From Arthrobacter_D sp015752045 (GTDB lineage Bacteria; Actinomycetota; Actinomycetes; Actinomycetales; Micrococcaceae): a stretch of DNA of 64,000 nt. The number at the start of each line of letters is the position of its first letter. Position 1 is the stretch's first letter. Positions 46,109-55,620 of the stretch are shown piece after piece. The translations under genes were made by a program, and so were the position numbers. The notes under the pieces were generated by a model. It was not told the DNA's origin. It did no database searches and worked only from the letters and a program-made list of their open reading frames with translations. The DNA is taken from contig NZ_JADOUS010000002.1 of NCBI RefSeq assembly GCF_015752045.1, positions 248,001-312,000 on the forward strand, written 5' to 3'.

Positions 46109-47122
46109 TCAGCGTGCGGCGATCACCGCGGCGTACAGCTCCCGCTTGCTGACGCGGGCCTCGGCGGCGACGGCCGCCACGGCGTCCTTGAGGCGCATGC
46201 CGCCGTCCATGAGGGAGTTCACCTGGGCCACGTGGTCCTCGGGCCGGGAGGGCGGCGCCTCCGGGGCGCCGGCGAGGACCACGGCGATCTCGCCGCGCAC
46301 CTCGTTCTCCTGCGCCCACTGGAGGAGCTCGAGGAGGGAGCCGCGGATGACCTGCTCGTGCACCTTGGTCAGTTCGCGGGCCACGGCGGCCTGCCGGTCC
46401 GAGCCGAACGCCTGCTGGAGGGAGCGCAGCATCGCCTCGAGGCGGTGCGGGGCCTCGAAGAACACCATCGTGCGGCGCTCCGCGGCGAGGTCCGCGAGGC
46501 GTCCTGCCCGCACGCCCGGCTTGCGGGGCAGGAACCCCTCGAAGCAGAACCTGTCGGTGGGCAGCCCGGACAGTGCGAGCGCCGCGAGCACCGCGGACGC
46601 GCCGGGCACCGCCGTCAGGTCCAGGCCCTCGGCCACCGCGGCCTCGACCAGCCGGTAGCCCGGATCCGAGACCGAGGGCATGCCGGCGTCGGTCACCATC
46701 AGCAGGGTCGCGCCGTCGCGGACGAGGTCGAGGAGCTCGGGCGTGCGCTCGGCCTCGTTGTGCTCGTGGTAGCTGATGACCCGGCCCGTCACCGTGACGC
46801 CGAGCGCCTGCACCAGGCGGTGGAGCCGGCGTGTGTCCTCGGCGGCGACGACGTCGGCCGTGTGGAGCAGGCCGATCAGCCGCTCGGTCGCGTCCCCCAT
46901 GTTGCCGATGGGCGTCGCCGCGAGGACGATCCGGCCACGGCCGCTGTCGTCGCCCGCCGTGCCGCGGTAGGCCGTGACGGGGGTCCTGACCTCGGCGTCG
47001 TCGGGCTGCTCCGCGTCGTCGGGCCGGTCGGCCTCGTGGACGTCGTCGGGCCGGTCCGCCTCGTGCGCCGAGGGGTCCTCCCGGACGGAGTCGGGGGCGT
47101 CGTCGTCGCGTGGCTGGTTCAC
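46109..47122 (-). CDS. rsmI: 16S rRNA (cytidine(1402)-2'-O)-methyltransferase
   Basis: 337 residues. It 2'-O-methylates C1402 in the ribosomal decoding centre with SAM. The tetrapyrrole-methylase fold begins at about residue 64 with VLAATPIGNMGDAT. Others are AAEDTRR, SYHEHNE, TDAGMPSVSDPG and VPGASAVLAAL. An acidic N-terminal extension of about 60 residues contains a duplicated HEADRPDD unit. The GTG start at 47122 has TAGGCT 6 nt upstream, suggesting a leaderless transcript. Divergent from the protein O-mannosyltransferase gene, a conserved arrangement. Confidence 0.94.
   Translation of the reverse strand: MNQPRDDDAPDSVREDPSAHEADRPDDVHEADRPDDAEQPDDAEVRTPVTAYRGTAGDDSGRGRIVLAATPIGNMGDATERLIGLLHTADVVAAEDTRRLHRLVQALGVTVTGRVISYHEHNEAERTPELLDLVRDGATLLMVTDAGMPSVSDPGYRLVEAAVAEGLDLTAVPGASAVLAALALSGLPTDRFCFEGFLPRKPGVRAGRLADLAAERRTMVFFEAPHRLEAMLRSLQQAFGSDRQAAVARELTKVHEQVIRGSLLELLQWAQENEVRGEIAVVLAGAPEAPPSRPEDHVAQVNSLMDGGMRLKDAVAAVAAEARVSKRELYAAVIAAR
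47015..47068 (-). repeat. Direct repeat of 27 bp in the rsmI 5' coding region
   Basis: Two adjacent, nearly identical 27-bp units encode HEADRPDDV and HEADRPDDA in the acidic N-terminal extension of RsmI. Confidence 0.6.
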
Positions 47123-47128
47123 TGCACC

Positions 47129-47134
47129 AGCCTA
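47129..47134 (-). promoter_or_regulatory. -10-like hexamer of rsmI (leaderless)
   Basis: TAGGCT on the minus strand, 6 nt before the GTG start. Confidence 0.45.
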
Positions 47135-47190
47135 GCCCTCCGCGCGGCCACGCACCCCTCCGGGTGCGGAGCCCGCGCCTCCGCCGCCGG

Positions 47191-47196
47191 TAGCAT
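47191..47196 (+). promoter_or_regulatory. -10-like hexamer of the O-mannosyltransferase gene (leaderless)
   Basis: TAGCAT, 6 nt before the GTG start at 47203. The intervening ATG at 47195 runs into a stop after two codons. Confidence 0.5.
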
Positions 47197-47202
47197 GGCA
47201 GG

Positions 47203-48825
47203 GTGAGCCCCACCGCCGTCCGACCCCGACGGGACAGTCCGCAGCAGGCCGGGTCCTGGGTCCTCGCTCCCTCCCTCGCCTTCACGCGCGATGCGCTGCT
47301 GGCCCGCCTCATCGGCGCCGCGACCGCCGACGGGGCCCTGCGCTGGATCCTCCCGCTGGCCCTGGCCCTCCTCGGCGGGATCCTGCGCTTCGCCCGCCTC
47401 GGCGAACCCGGTTCCCTCGTGTTCGACGAGACGTACTACGTGAAGGACGCCTATTCGCTGCTGCAGTCGGGCTACGAGCGGGAATGGCCCGAGAACGCGA
47501 ACGACTCCTTCAACGCCGGTACCCCGGACGTGCTGCTCAGCACCGCCGACTACGTGGTCCATCCGCCGGCCGGCAAGTGGATGATCGCGTTCGGCATGCT
47601 GCTGTTCGGCTCGGACAATGCCTTCGGCTGGCGCTTCTCCGCTGCCGCCGTCGGGACCCTCTCGGTGCTCCTGCTCGCCGTCGTGGCCCGGCGGATGTTC
47701 GGCTCGGCGCTGCTGGGGGCCGCGGCCGGGCTGCTGCTCGCAGTCGACGGCCACCACCTGGTGCAGTCGCGCACCTCGCTCCTGGACATCTTCCTGAGTT
47801 TCTGGCTCCTCGCAGCGTTCGCGGCGCTCCTGGCGGACCGCGACGACGGACGACGGCGCCTCGCCGGTCGGCTCTCCGCGCCGGCGCACGCGGGCGGCCT
47901 CTCCCCCGCACGCCTGGCGTACGGGCCGTTCCTGGGCTTCCGCCCGTGGCGCCTCGCGGCCGGGGTGTGCCTCGGGCTGGCGCTCGGCACCAAATGGTCC
48001 GCCCTCCCGTACCTCGCCGCCTTCGGCCTGCTGACCGTCGCCTGGGACATGAGCGCGCGGCGCATCGCCGGGGTGCACCACTGGGTCCTCGGGGCAGCAC
48101 TGAAGGACGGCCTGCTCGCTTTCGCCTCGCTCGTCCCCGTGGCCGCGCTCACCTACCTGGGGACGTGGACGGGCTGGTTCCTGTCCTCGGACGCCTATGA
48201 CCGGACCTGGGCCCGGCAGAACCCGTCGGAGCAGTGGGGCTGGCTGCCCGACGGGCTCCGTTCCCTCGCCGAGTACCACCGCAGCGCCTACACCTTCCAC
48301 CAGGGCCTCGGCTCCGACCACCCCTACGAGGCGAGCGCCTGGTCGTGGCTCGTCGTGGGCCGGCCGACGTCGTACTTCTACGAGAAGCCGTCCGGCTGCG
48401 GGGCGGACGCCTGCTCGCAGGCCGTGACCGTGCTCGGCAACCCGCTCATCTGGTGGAGTGCGGCACTGTCCCTGGTCGTCCTCCTGTTCTTCTGGCTCGG
48501 GCGCCGCGACTGGCGCGCCGCGGCCATCCTCACCGGCGTCGCCGCGGGCTACCTGCCCTGGTTCCTCTACCCGGAACGCACCACCTTCTACTTCTACGCC
48601 GTGGCCTTCGAACCGTTCCTCGTCCTTGCCCTGGTCTACTGCCTCGGCCTCGTGCTCGGCGGACCCGCCGCGGACGGCGCCCGGCGGCGGACCGGCGTCG
48701 TGCTGGTGGGTCTCTTCCTGGCCGCCGCCGTCGCGCTGTCGGCCTACTTCCTGCCCATCTGGACCGCCGAGGTCATCCCCTACGACCAGTGGCGCGCCCG
48801 CATGTGGCTGCCGAGCTGGATCTAG
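47203..48825 (+). CDS. Dolichyl/polyprenyl-phosphate-mannose-protein mannosyltransferase (GT39)
   Basis: 540 residues with 10 or more predicted transmembrane helices. It transfers mannose from polyprenyl-phosphomannose to Ser/Thr of exported proteins on the outer membrane face. The first external loop carries the catalytic D75-E76 pair in FDETYYVKDAYS. A later loop has HPPAGKW. The C-terminus WRARMWLPSWI is typical of actinobacterial PMT. The GTG start fits a leaderless -10. Divergent from rsmI. Confidence 0.93.
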   Translation: MSPTAVRPRRDSPQQAGSWVLAPSLAFTRDALLARLIGAATADGALRWILPLALALLGGILRFARLGEPGSLVFDETYYVKDAYSLLQSGYEREWPENANDSFNAGTPDVLLSTADYVVHPPAGKWMIAFGMLLFGSDNAFGWRFSAAAVGTLSVLLLAVVARRMFGSALLGAAAGLLLAVDGHHLVQSRTSLLDIFLSFWLLAAFAALLADRDDGRRRLAGRLSAPAHAGGLSPARLAYGPFLGFRPWRLAAGVCLGLALGTKWSALPYLAAFGLLTVAWDMSARRIAGVHHWVLGAALKDGLLAFASLVPVAALTYLGTWTGWFLSSDAYDRTWARQNPSEQWGWLPDGLRSLAEYHRSAYTFHQGLGSDHPYEASAWSWLVVGRPTSYFYEKPSGCGADACSQAVTVLGNPLIWWSAALSLVVLLFFWLGRRDWRAAAILTGVAAGYLPWFLYPERTTFYFYAVAFEPFLVLALVYCLGLVLGGPAADGARRRTGVVLVGLFLAAAVALSAYFLPIWTAEVIPYDQWRARMWLPSWI

Positions 48826-48900
48826 GGCCGCGGCCCACCCTGACCCCTCCCCGGAGGCGCCGGTTCCCATCGGACGTCACCGGAACGAAAGCGAGCCATC

Positions 48901-50736
48901 GTGCGCGAAACCATCACGGAACTCCTGGTCGACCTGCCGTCCACCAGCAACACCACCGACCTCCTGCTGCGGACCCACGACGCCGATCCGGGGCGGGCGC
49001 TGTACGCACTGCGGTCGGGGACGCGGTGGCAGGACGTGTCGGCGGCGGAGTTCCTGCAGCAGGTGACCCGCCTGGCCAAGGGCCTGATCGCATCCGGCGT
49101 GCAGCCCGGCGACGCCGTCGCCGTGATGTCGAGGACGCGCTACGAGTGGACGCTCGCCGACGTGGCGATCTGGTTCGCCGGAGCCGTCACCGTCCCCATC
49201 TACGAGACCTCCTCCGCCCACCAGGTCGCGTGGATCCTCGAGGACGCACAGCCCGCCGTCGTGTTCGTCGGGGACGGGCCGACGACCGGCGTCGTCCTGG
49301 ACGCCGCGGCCCGGGTGGGCCGCACGGAGACGACCTTTGTGGTCCGGCTGACCTCCGGGCCGGTCGACGGCACGGCGACCCTCGCGACGCTCGGCGAGGC
49401 CGGCGCTCGGGTGTCCGACGACGCACTCGAGGCGGCGCGCTCTTCCCGCGGCCTCGACGATGCAGCCTCCATCGTCTACACCTCGGGCACCACCGGACGG
49501 CCGAAGGGCTGTGTCATCACGCACGGCAACTTCGCGCTGTTCGCCGTCAACACCCTGGAGTTCCTGCCGGAGTTCCTGAAGCAGGAGAACGCACGGACCC
49601 TCATGTTCCTGCCCCTGGCCCACGTGCTGGCGCGTGCCGTGCAGGTGGTGTGCTTCACCGGTGGCATCACCCTGGCGCACTCCGGCTCGGCGGCGCAGCT
49701 GCTCGAGGACCTGACGACCTTCAAGCCGACGTTCCTGCTCGCCGTCCCGCGCATCTTCGAGAAGATCCACGCCACGGCGGGCAGGCGTGCGGCGGAGTCC
49801 GGCACGGGGCGGCTCTTCGCGGCCGCCGAGCGCACCGCCGTCGCCTACTCGAGGGCGGTGGACGCACGCGGCCGGGGTGGGCGCGGCCCTTCGCCCGTCC
49901 TGCGCGCATCGCACGCGGTCTTCGACCGGACCGTCTACCCCCGGCTGCGGGACGTCTTCGGCGGCGAGGTCGCCTACACGGTGTCCGGGGCCGGTCCGCT
50001 CAGCGAGCACCTGACGCACTTCTTCCGCGGCGCCGGGATCATGGTGCAGGAGGGCTACGGCCTCACCGAGAGCACCGCACCGTGCACCGTGAACACGGTG
50101 TCCCTGACGCGCGTCGGATCGGTCGGCATCCCGATGCCCGGCACCAGCGTCCGGCTCGACGACGACGGCGAGGTGCAGGTGAAGGGTGCGGGCGTCTTCG
50201 CCGGGTACCACCACGACGACGCCGCGACGGCGGAGGCCTTCACCGGGGACGGCTACTTCAGGACGGGTGACCTCGGCTCGCTCGACGAGGACGGCTTCCT
50301 GACCATCACCGGGCGCACGAAGGACCTGATCGTGACCGCCGGCGGCAAGAACGTGGCACCCGGACCCCTGGAGGAGAAGCTCCGGGAGCACGCGCTCGTC
50401 GGCCAGGCCGTCGTCGTGGGTGAGGGCAGGCCGTTCGTCGCGGCGCTCATCAGCCTGGACCGTGAGGCGCTCGGGCCCTGGGCGGCCGCCCACGGCAGGG
50501 CCGGTCTCACCGCCGGGCAGGCGGCCCTGGATCCCGACGTCCTCGCCGGCCTGCAGTCCGCCGTCGACGTCGCGAACGCCACCGTCTCGCAGGCCGAGCA
50601 GATCCGGAAGTTCACCGTGCTCGACATCGAGTTCAGCGTCGAGTCGGGGCACCTGACGCCCACCCTCAAGCTGAAGCGGGCCGCCGTCGTCGCCGACCAC
50701 ACCCGGGCGATGGAGGAGCTCTACGCCGGGCGGTAG
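48901..50736 (+). CDS. Long-chain fatty-acid-CoA ligase (AMP-forming)
   Basis: 611 residues. ANL superfamily enzyme with the phosphate loop YTSGTTGRPKG, the adenylate motif GYGLTEST, YFRTGDLG and TGRTKDLI, and a C-terminal Lys region (LTPTLKLKR). It activates fatty acids to acyl-CoA via acyl-AMP. The GTG start lies 75 nt after the O-mannosyltransferase gene. Chain-length preference cannot be read from sequence. It ends 15 bp before the convergent membrane-protein gene. Confidence 0.92.
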   Translation: MRETITELLVDLPSTSNTTDLLLRTHDADPGRALYALRSGTRWQDVSAAEFLQQVTRLAKGLIASGVQPGDAVAVMSRTRYEWTLADVAIWFAGAVTVPIYETSSAHQVAWILEDAQPAVVFVGDGPTTGVVLDAAARVGRTETTFVVRLTSGPVDGTATLATLGEAGARVSDDALEAARSSRGLDDAASIVYTSGTTGRPKGCVITHGNFALFAVNTLEFLPEFLKQENARTLMFLPLAHVLARAVQVVCFTGGITLAHSGSAAQLLEDLTTFKPTFLLAVPRIFEKIHATAGRRAAESGTGRLFAAAERTAVAYSRAVDARGRGGRGPSPVLRASHAVFDRTVYPRLRDVFGGEVAYTVSGAGPLSEHLTHFFRGAGIMVQEGYGLTESTAPCTVNTVSLTRVGSVGIPMPGTSVRLDDDGEVQVKGAGVFAGYHHDDAATAEAFTGDGYFRTGDLGSLDEDGFLTITGRTKDLIVTAGGKNVAPGPLEEKLREHALVGQAVVVGEGRPFVAALISLDREALGPWAAAHGRAGLTAGQAALDPDVLAGLQSAVDVANATVSQAEQIRKFTVLDIEFSVESGHLTPTLKLKRAAVVADHTRAMEELYAGR

Positions 50737-50751
50737 CCGCCCGGTGTACGG

Positions 50752-52134
50752 CTAGGAGGCGTCCAGCGCCTCGCGGTTCCGCGCCTGCGCTGCGTCCTGG
50801 GCCATCATGGAGCTGTCGCGGCGGGCCTTCGTGGGCCAGGTGAGGACGAGCGTGAGGAGCGTCGCCGCGAGCACGAGGGCGGCGACCGTCACCGCGGAGT
50901 CCGTCCAGAACTGCTCGGGGAACAGCCGGATGAGGGTGTCGTCCACGCGGAAGGTCCAGGTGCCGTCGGCGAAGAACAGTGCATGGACCTGCGTGAAGAA
51001 GGTCTCCCAGGCGAGGACCGCCAGCACGGTCAGGACGACGATGCCGACCAGCGTCAGCACGGCCCCGGAGAACAGTGCGCGCCGGATCCCGCCCCTGTAG
51101 TGCCGCGCGAGGTAGATGCACGCGAGGACGGCGAGGACGAAGAGCACGAGGGCGATGAAGAAGGACAACCCGAGGACGCCCTTCACATCCGCCATGTGGC
51201 CGACCTCCGAGTCGAGGAACAGCGGCTCGCCCTCGGGCGTCACCAGTCCCCCGAGATAGCGCGGGGGCGCGAAGTTCAGCACGTAGTCGAGCGCGTACGA
51301 GCCGTAGGTCATGCGGTCGTCCAGCGAGAACCCGTACTGGTCGGCGGGGAACCCGGGCCGGTGGTACTCGAGCCACAGGAACGACGACGTCGCAACGGCC
51401 CGGATGGCGGCCGCGACCACGATGATCGGGAAGAACAGGGCGACGACGACCTGCAGGAAACGCGGGAGGGCGGGTTTTGCTGCGGCCGCCTGGTCCCTGG
51501 CCGCGGCACGCCTGGCGGCTTCGCTGTCCGGCGGGCGCACGGAGAGGGCCGCCGTATCCGTCGACGGTTCCGCACCGACCGGCGCGTGGCTTCCGCTCCC
51601 CGAAGCGGGGACCGCGCCGGACGACGGCGATGCTGCCACCGCTACGGCGGCAGCCCGCGGTCCGGCGGGGTCCTGTGCGTCGTCGGGCCGACCGGCGGCC
51701 TCCGGCTGACCGGCAGCCGACCCGCCCGACGGCGTGTCGTGGTCCGCATCGACGCCTGAGAGGTCCGGGAGGACCGCGGCGTCCCGCATGGGGAGGTGGT
51801 GGCGCTGGGCGATGGCCGGGCGCGGCTCTTCGACGCGGTCCGTCCTGGCGGCGCCGTCCTCGGTCGTACCGGATCCGGCGCCGGAATCGGCAGCAGCGGA
51901 CCCGGCGGCGTCGGCCTCCGTGTCGCCGACCTCGGCAGCAGCGGACCCGGTAGCGCCGGCCTCTGTAGCACCGGCCTCGGTGGCACCGGACCCGGTAGCG
52001 CCGTCAGTCTGGTCCTCGACCCGGGCAGCGCCGGGAATCCCGGAGTCCGCCCCGACCGCGGCCGCGTCGTCGCCCACCCCGTGCTCACGGGACGCGCCGG
52101 AAGCGCTCGGACGGGTGTTGTCGGTCTCTGCCAC
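50752..52134 (-). CDS. TIGR01906-like integral membrane protein with repetitive N-terminal tail
   Basis: 460 residues from GTG with AAGGAG 8 nt upstream. The first 195 or so residues are low-complexity Ala/Gly/Thr/Asp/Glu/Pro sequence with imperfect GATEAGATGS-type pentapeptide repeats. Four hydrophobic segments follow (about 212-235, 320-345, 355-380, 420-440). The first external loop contains SLDDRMTYGSYALDYVLNF, which I recognise from the TIGR01906 family of unknown function. Residues LDSEVGHMADVKGVL precede the second helix. The tail may be cytosolic and disordered. Confidence 0.8.
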   Translation of the reverse strand: MAETDNTRPSASGASREHGVGDDAAAVGADSGIPGAARVEDQTDGATGSGATEAGATEAGATGSAAAEVGDTEADAAGSAAADSGAGSGTTEDGAARTDRVEEPRPAIAQRHHLPMRDAAVLPDLSGVDADHDTPSGGSAAGQPEAAGRPDDAQDPAGPRAAAVAVAASPSSGAVPASGSGSHAPVGAEPSTDTAALSVRPPDSEAARRAAARDQAAAAKPALPRFLQVVVALFFPIIVVAAAIRAVATSSFLWLEYHRPGFPADQYGFSLDDRMTYGSYALDYVLNFAPPRYLGGLVTPEGEPLFLDSEVGHMADVKGVLGLSFFIALVLFVLAVLACIYLARHYRGGIRRALFSGAVLTLVGIVVLTVLAVLAWETFFTQVHALFFADGTWTFRVDDTLIRLFPEQFWTDSAVTVAALVLAATLLTLVLTWPTKARRDSSMMAQDAAQARNREALDAS

Positions 52135-52246
52135 TTCGCTGTCTCCTTGATGGGTGCCGCCGGTGACTGCATCCGGCGTCTTTCGACCCTAGCGGGCGTT
52201 CGGGTGCCCGGCCGGGAGGCTCCCCGCATGCCGGCCGCACACCGGG

Positions 52247-53239
52247 TCAGGCGGTGACGACGGCGTCTCCCCGGTCCACGACACCGAGGTCACCGCGGTG
52301 CCCGGCCGCGACGGCGCGCCGTCCGAGGATCAGCGTGTACGCCCAGTAGGCGGCGAAGACCAGGAATCCGAGGGTGAGGCGCAGCCACGGCGGCAGGCCG
52401 CTGGGCGTCACGAACCCCTCGACGAGTCCCGAGACGAGCAGCACCAGCACCAGCCCGAGCGCGACCGTGATCAGCGCGCGGCCCTCCTCCGCGAGGGCTG
52501 CGGCACGCGGCCTGCGCCCGGGCGCCACCCAGGCCCAGAAGATGCGCAGCCCCGCGGCGGTGGCGATGAAGATGGCGGTCAGCTCCATGAAGCCGTGCGG
52601 CAGGATGTAGACGAAGAAGACGCCGAGACGGTCGTACTCCGCCATCATGCCGGCGGCCATCCCGATGCCCTGCGCGTTCTGGTACAGGATGAACACCGGC
52701 CAGATACCGGTGACGCCGAACGCGACCGCCTGGAGGGCGATCCACGCGTTGTTGGTCCAGACCAGGCCGGCGAAGGACGCGGCGGGATTCTCCGAGTAGT
52801 AGTTCACGAAGTCCTCCTCGACGTACCGCCGGAGCTCCTCGTCCGTCCCGAGCGCCTGGATCACCCCGGGGGTGTCCACCACCCAGAGTGCGTAGAGCCA
52901 GGTCACCGCGATGAAGAGCACCCCCACCACCGCCGTGAGCCACCGGATGCGGTAGAACGCGGCGGGCAGGGAGAAGGCGAAGAACTGCGCGATGTCCTCC
53001 ATGGTGTTGGACCTCGCACCGGTGAACCGGGTCCGCGCGCGGGAGAGCCTGGTCGACAGTGCCCCGGACAGCGCGCTCTCGGGGTCCACGGACCGGATGA
53101 TCGACAGGTGCGTGGACACGCGCTGGTAGAGCACCAGCAGTTCGTCCGACTCCGCGCCGTCGAGCCGGCGCCGGCCCACGAGTTCGTCCAGGCGTTGCCA
53201 GTCGCTGCGGTGCACCGCGATGAATGCGTCCACGTCCAT
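52247..53239 (-). CDS. Stage II sporulation protein M-like membrane protein
   Basis: 330 residues with about five transmembrane helices and conserved SpoIIM features (VTGIWPVFILYQNAQGIGM, ILPHGFMELTAIFIA). In Bacillus SpoIIM recruits cell-wall hydrolases. In non-sporulating actinobacteria the homologue usually sits next to an RDD gene, as here, and its role is unclear. The ATG has TAGGGT 6 nt upstream. Divergent from the RDD gene. Confidence 0.9.
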   Translation of the reverse strand: MDVDAFIAVHRSDWQRLDELVGRRRLDGAESDELLVLYQRVSTHLSIIRSVDPESALSGALSTRLSRARTRFTGARSNTMEDIAQFFAFSLPAAFYRIRWLTAVVGVLFIAVTWLYALWVVDTPGVIQALGTDEELRRYVEEDFVNYYSENPAASFAGLVWTNNAWIALQAVAFGVTGIWPVFILYQNAQGIGMAAGMMAEYDRLGVFFVYILPHGFMELTAIFIATAAGLRIFWAWVAPGRRPRAAALAEEGRALITVALGLVLVLLVSGLVEGFVTPSGLPPWLRLTLGFLVFAAYWAYTLILGRRAVAAGHRGDLGVVDRGDAVVTA

Positions 53240-53245
53240 GGCCCA

Positions 53246-53251
53246 ACCCTA
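53246..53251 (-). promoter_or_regulatory. -10-like hexamer of the SpoIIM-like gene (leaderless)
   Basis: TAGGGT within TATAGGGT on the minus strand, 6 nt before the ATG. Confidence 0.45.
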
Positions 53252-53355
53252 TAGTCACGGCGTCGTCGCGGAGCAGCAGCGGCACGACGGCGCTACGCTG
53301 CATGAGGGGAGCACGGACCAGCAGGATCCGTCACCAGCTGGTCAGGGGGACATTC

Positions 53356-54207
53356 ATGAGTTCGGTCGTCACCGGCGAAGCAGTCGTCCTCGAACTGAAA
53401 CCGGCCGGATTCGCCGCCCGCGGACTGAGTGTCATCATCGACATCACCGCCCAGGTCGTCCTCGCGATCCTCCTGCTGCTGCTGATCGGGAACGTCTTCG
53501 GCGGAGTGTTCGACGAGGCGTTCACAGCGGCCCTCGTCCTGGTCGTCGTCGTGCTGCTCCTGCTCGTCCTGCCGGTCACCGTGGAGACCCTGACCCGCGG
53601 GAAGTCGCTGGGCCGCCTCGTCATGGGCCTGCGGATCGTGCGCGACGACGGCGGGGCGATCCGCTTCCGCCACGCCTTCATCCGCGGCATGCTGGCGATC
53701 CTCGAGATCTACATGCTCCTCGGCTCGCTCGCGTTCCTCGTCTCCCTGTTCAACGAGCGCTCCAAGCGCCTCGGCGACCTGCTGGCCGGGACCTATGCCA
53801 TGCGGGAGCGGGTGGTCGCCAGGCCCCGGGCCGTGGTCGTCATGCCGCCGCGCCTCGAGGCCTGGGCAGCGACGGCGGACATCGGCCGGCTACCGGACAC
53901 CCTGGCCCGCCGGATGTCGCAGTTCCTGGCGCAGGCTCCGCGGCTCACGCCGTCGGCCCGTGCCTCGCTCTCCCTGGACCTGGCGGCGGAAGCCAGCCAC
54001 CACGTCTCCCCCGCTCCCCCGGCGGACACCCACCCGGAGGAGTTCCTGCACGCCGTCATCGCCGCGCGGCGGGACCGCGACTACGCCGCGATGATGCGCC
54101 AACGCGAGCGGACGGAGTCGACGGCGAGGAGGCTCCACACCCTGCCGTTCGGCGAGGGGGCAGGGCGTCCGGGTCACAGTGGACCGGACCACCCTAGGGC
54201 TGGTTGA
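53356..54207 (+). CDS. RDD family membrane protein
   Basis: 283 residues from ATG 53356 (AGGGGGA ribosome site). An in-frame GTG/ATG upstream at 53224 would overlap the divergent gene and is rejected. The RDD domain (about 10-155) has FAARGLSVIIDI and GKSLGRLVMGLRIVRDDG, with three or four transmembrane helices. A 120-residue soluble C-terminus follows. Function unknown; sodium/proton antiport has been reported for some RDD proteins. Its stop overlaps the convergent L,D-transpeptidase gene by 14 bp. Confidence 0.88.
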   Translation: MSSVVTGEAVVLELKPAGFAARGLSVIIDITAQVVLAILLLLLIGNVFGGVFDEAFTAALVLVVVVLLLLVLPVTVETLTRGKSLGRLVMGLRIVRDDGGAIRFRHAFIRGMLAILEIYMLLGSLAFLVSLFNERSKRLGDLLAGTYAMRERVVARPRAVVVMPPRLEAWAATADIGRLPDTLARRMSQFLAQAPRLTPSARASLSLDLAAEASHHVSPAPPADTHPEEFLHAVIAARRDRDYAAMMRQRERTESTARRLHTLPFGEGAGRPGHSGPDHPRAG

Positions 54208-55465
54208 CCCACTCGTCCCACGGGACGTTCCAGTCGCCGAAACCGTCCCAGACGTACATGGGGCCGTAGTCCGTGTTCAGGATCTGCACCACGTCCCCGG
54301 TCCCGAAGGTCTCGTAGAAGTACTCGGCGCCCTCGGGCGACATCCCGATGCAGCCGTGGGAGACGTTGAAGTTGCCGAGGGCCACCTGCGCGGCGGGCAG
54401 CGCCTCGTGCACGAACGCTCCGCCGTTGCTCAGCCGGCTCGCGTGGTTGACGACCGTCGGAGGATAGTAGGCGGGGTCACCCGGCTCCAGCCCGATCGAT
54501 TCCGCCGTGAACCGGGTGCTCTTGTACTGCTCCATCACCACCATGTAGCCCTCGGTGGAGGGCCAGTCCTCGGTGCCGAGGGTGATCGGGAACGTGGCGT
54601 CGAGCTTCCCGTCGAGGTACACCTTCATGGTCTTGGTGGCATTGTCGGCGACGGCCAGGCGCGTGCCGTGGGTCTTCACGGTCCTGGTCGTGTCGCCGTT
54701 GCCGATCATGCCGTTGCCGAAATCGACGCCGAACAGTCGGGACTGGACCGTGATCGTGCTGTTCGGGGCCCAGAACGTCTCGGGGCGGTAGCGGGCCTTG
54801 GTGTCCGAGAGCCAGTAGAAGGCGCCGGCCTGCTTGCTCGTGCTGGTGACGGTGATGGCCTTCTCCACGGCGTCCCGGTTGGTCACCGGTTCGCTGAACG
54901 TGAACTCGAGCGGCTGGCCCGTGCCGACGGTCGAGCCGTCCAGCGGGTACATCGCGGCGTCGGCCTCGTTCGCGGGTTCGACCGTCCGGAAGGTGGAGGT
55001 GCCACGCCGGGTCTCGCCGGCGGCATCCCGGGCCGTGTAGGAGAACTCGTACTCGGTGTCGAAGGCGAGGCGGTCGGTCGCGGTCCAGCGCGCGCCGTCG
55101 TCGGAGAAGGTGCCGACAACGGGTTGGCCGCCCGCGCGCGGCGCGAGTTCGACGGCGTCGAGCGTCGCCCCGGTCACCGTCACCGCGGCCTTCGTGGCCG
55201 GGTTGACCGAGAACGCCTTGTCCGTGGGCGTGAGGCCCACCGTGTACTCGCCGGCGGGCGCGGCAGCCTGGGTCGCCGCAGGGGCCGCGTCGCCGGCCGC
55301 CCCGGAAGGGGATGCCGATGACGGCGACTGGGGGTTGTTCCACGGTGACGCCGTCGCGATGCCCACGCCGCCTCCGACGGCGACGATCGCCGCAGCACCG
55401 ATGGCCGCGATCTTCCAGCCGTTCCGACCCGCTGCGGCCCTGCCCGATTTCTGCTTCATGCGCAT
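54194..55465 (-). CDS. L,D-transpeptidase with Ig-like domains
   Basis: 423 residues. It forms 3-3 peptidoglycan cross-links or attaches proteins to the wall. An N-terminal membrane anchor (about 16-38) and Ser/Ala-rich linker lead to two Ig-like domains (about 65-240) and a YkuD catalytic domain with NFNVSHGCIGMS, nucleophile Cys372. Trp-rich C-terminus. ATG 55465 has GGAAGG 9 nt upstream. A second ATG two codons later is equivalent. The frame extending to 56893 is antisense-like read-through inside ahcY's region and is rejected. Confidence 0.95.
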   Translation of the reverse strand: MRMKQKSGRAAAGRNGWKIAAIGAAAIVAVGGGVGIATASPWNNPQSPSSASPSGAAGDAAPAATQAAAPAGEYTVGLTPTDKAFSVNPATKAAVTVTGATLDAVELAPRAGGQPVVGTFSDDGARWTATDRLAFDTEYEFSYTARDAAGETRRGTSTFRTVEPANEADAAMYPLDGSTVGTGQPLEFTFSEPVTNRDAVEKAITVTSTSKQAGAFYWLSDTKARYRPETFWAPNSTITVQSRLFGVDFGNGMIGNGDTTRTVKTHGTRLAVADNATKTMKVYLDGKLDATFPITLGTEDWPSTEGYMVVMEQYKSTRFTAESIGLEPGDPAYYPPTVVNHASRLSNGGAFVHEALPAAQVALGNFNVSHGCIGMSPEGAEYFYETFGTGDVVQILNTDYGPMYVWDGFGDWNVPWDEWVNQP

Positions 55466-55558
55466 GCGTCCAGCCCTTCCACGTCTCTGCCTGTGAGCGA
55501 CTGTACGTGACGTGACGCGCCTCACCGCGCAGGCCGCACACGGTGTCCGGAACGGAAT

Positions 55559-55598
55559 CGGCTGCCGCCGGTGCCCGTGCGGGCACCGGCGGCAGCCG
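55559..55598 (-). terminator. ahcY terminator hairpin
   Basis: Near-perfect palindrome with 19-bp arms (55559-55577, 55580-55598), 23 bp after the ahcY stop. There is no T-tract. Confidence 0.8.
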
Positions 55599-55620
55599 TG
55601 TCGAAGGGTCCGCGTGCTCC

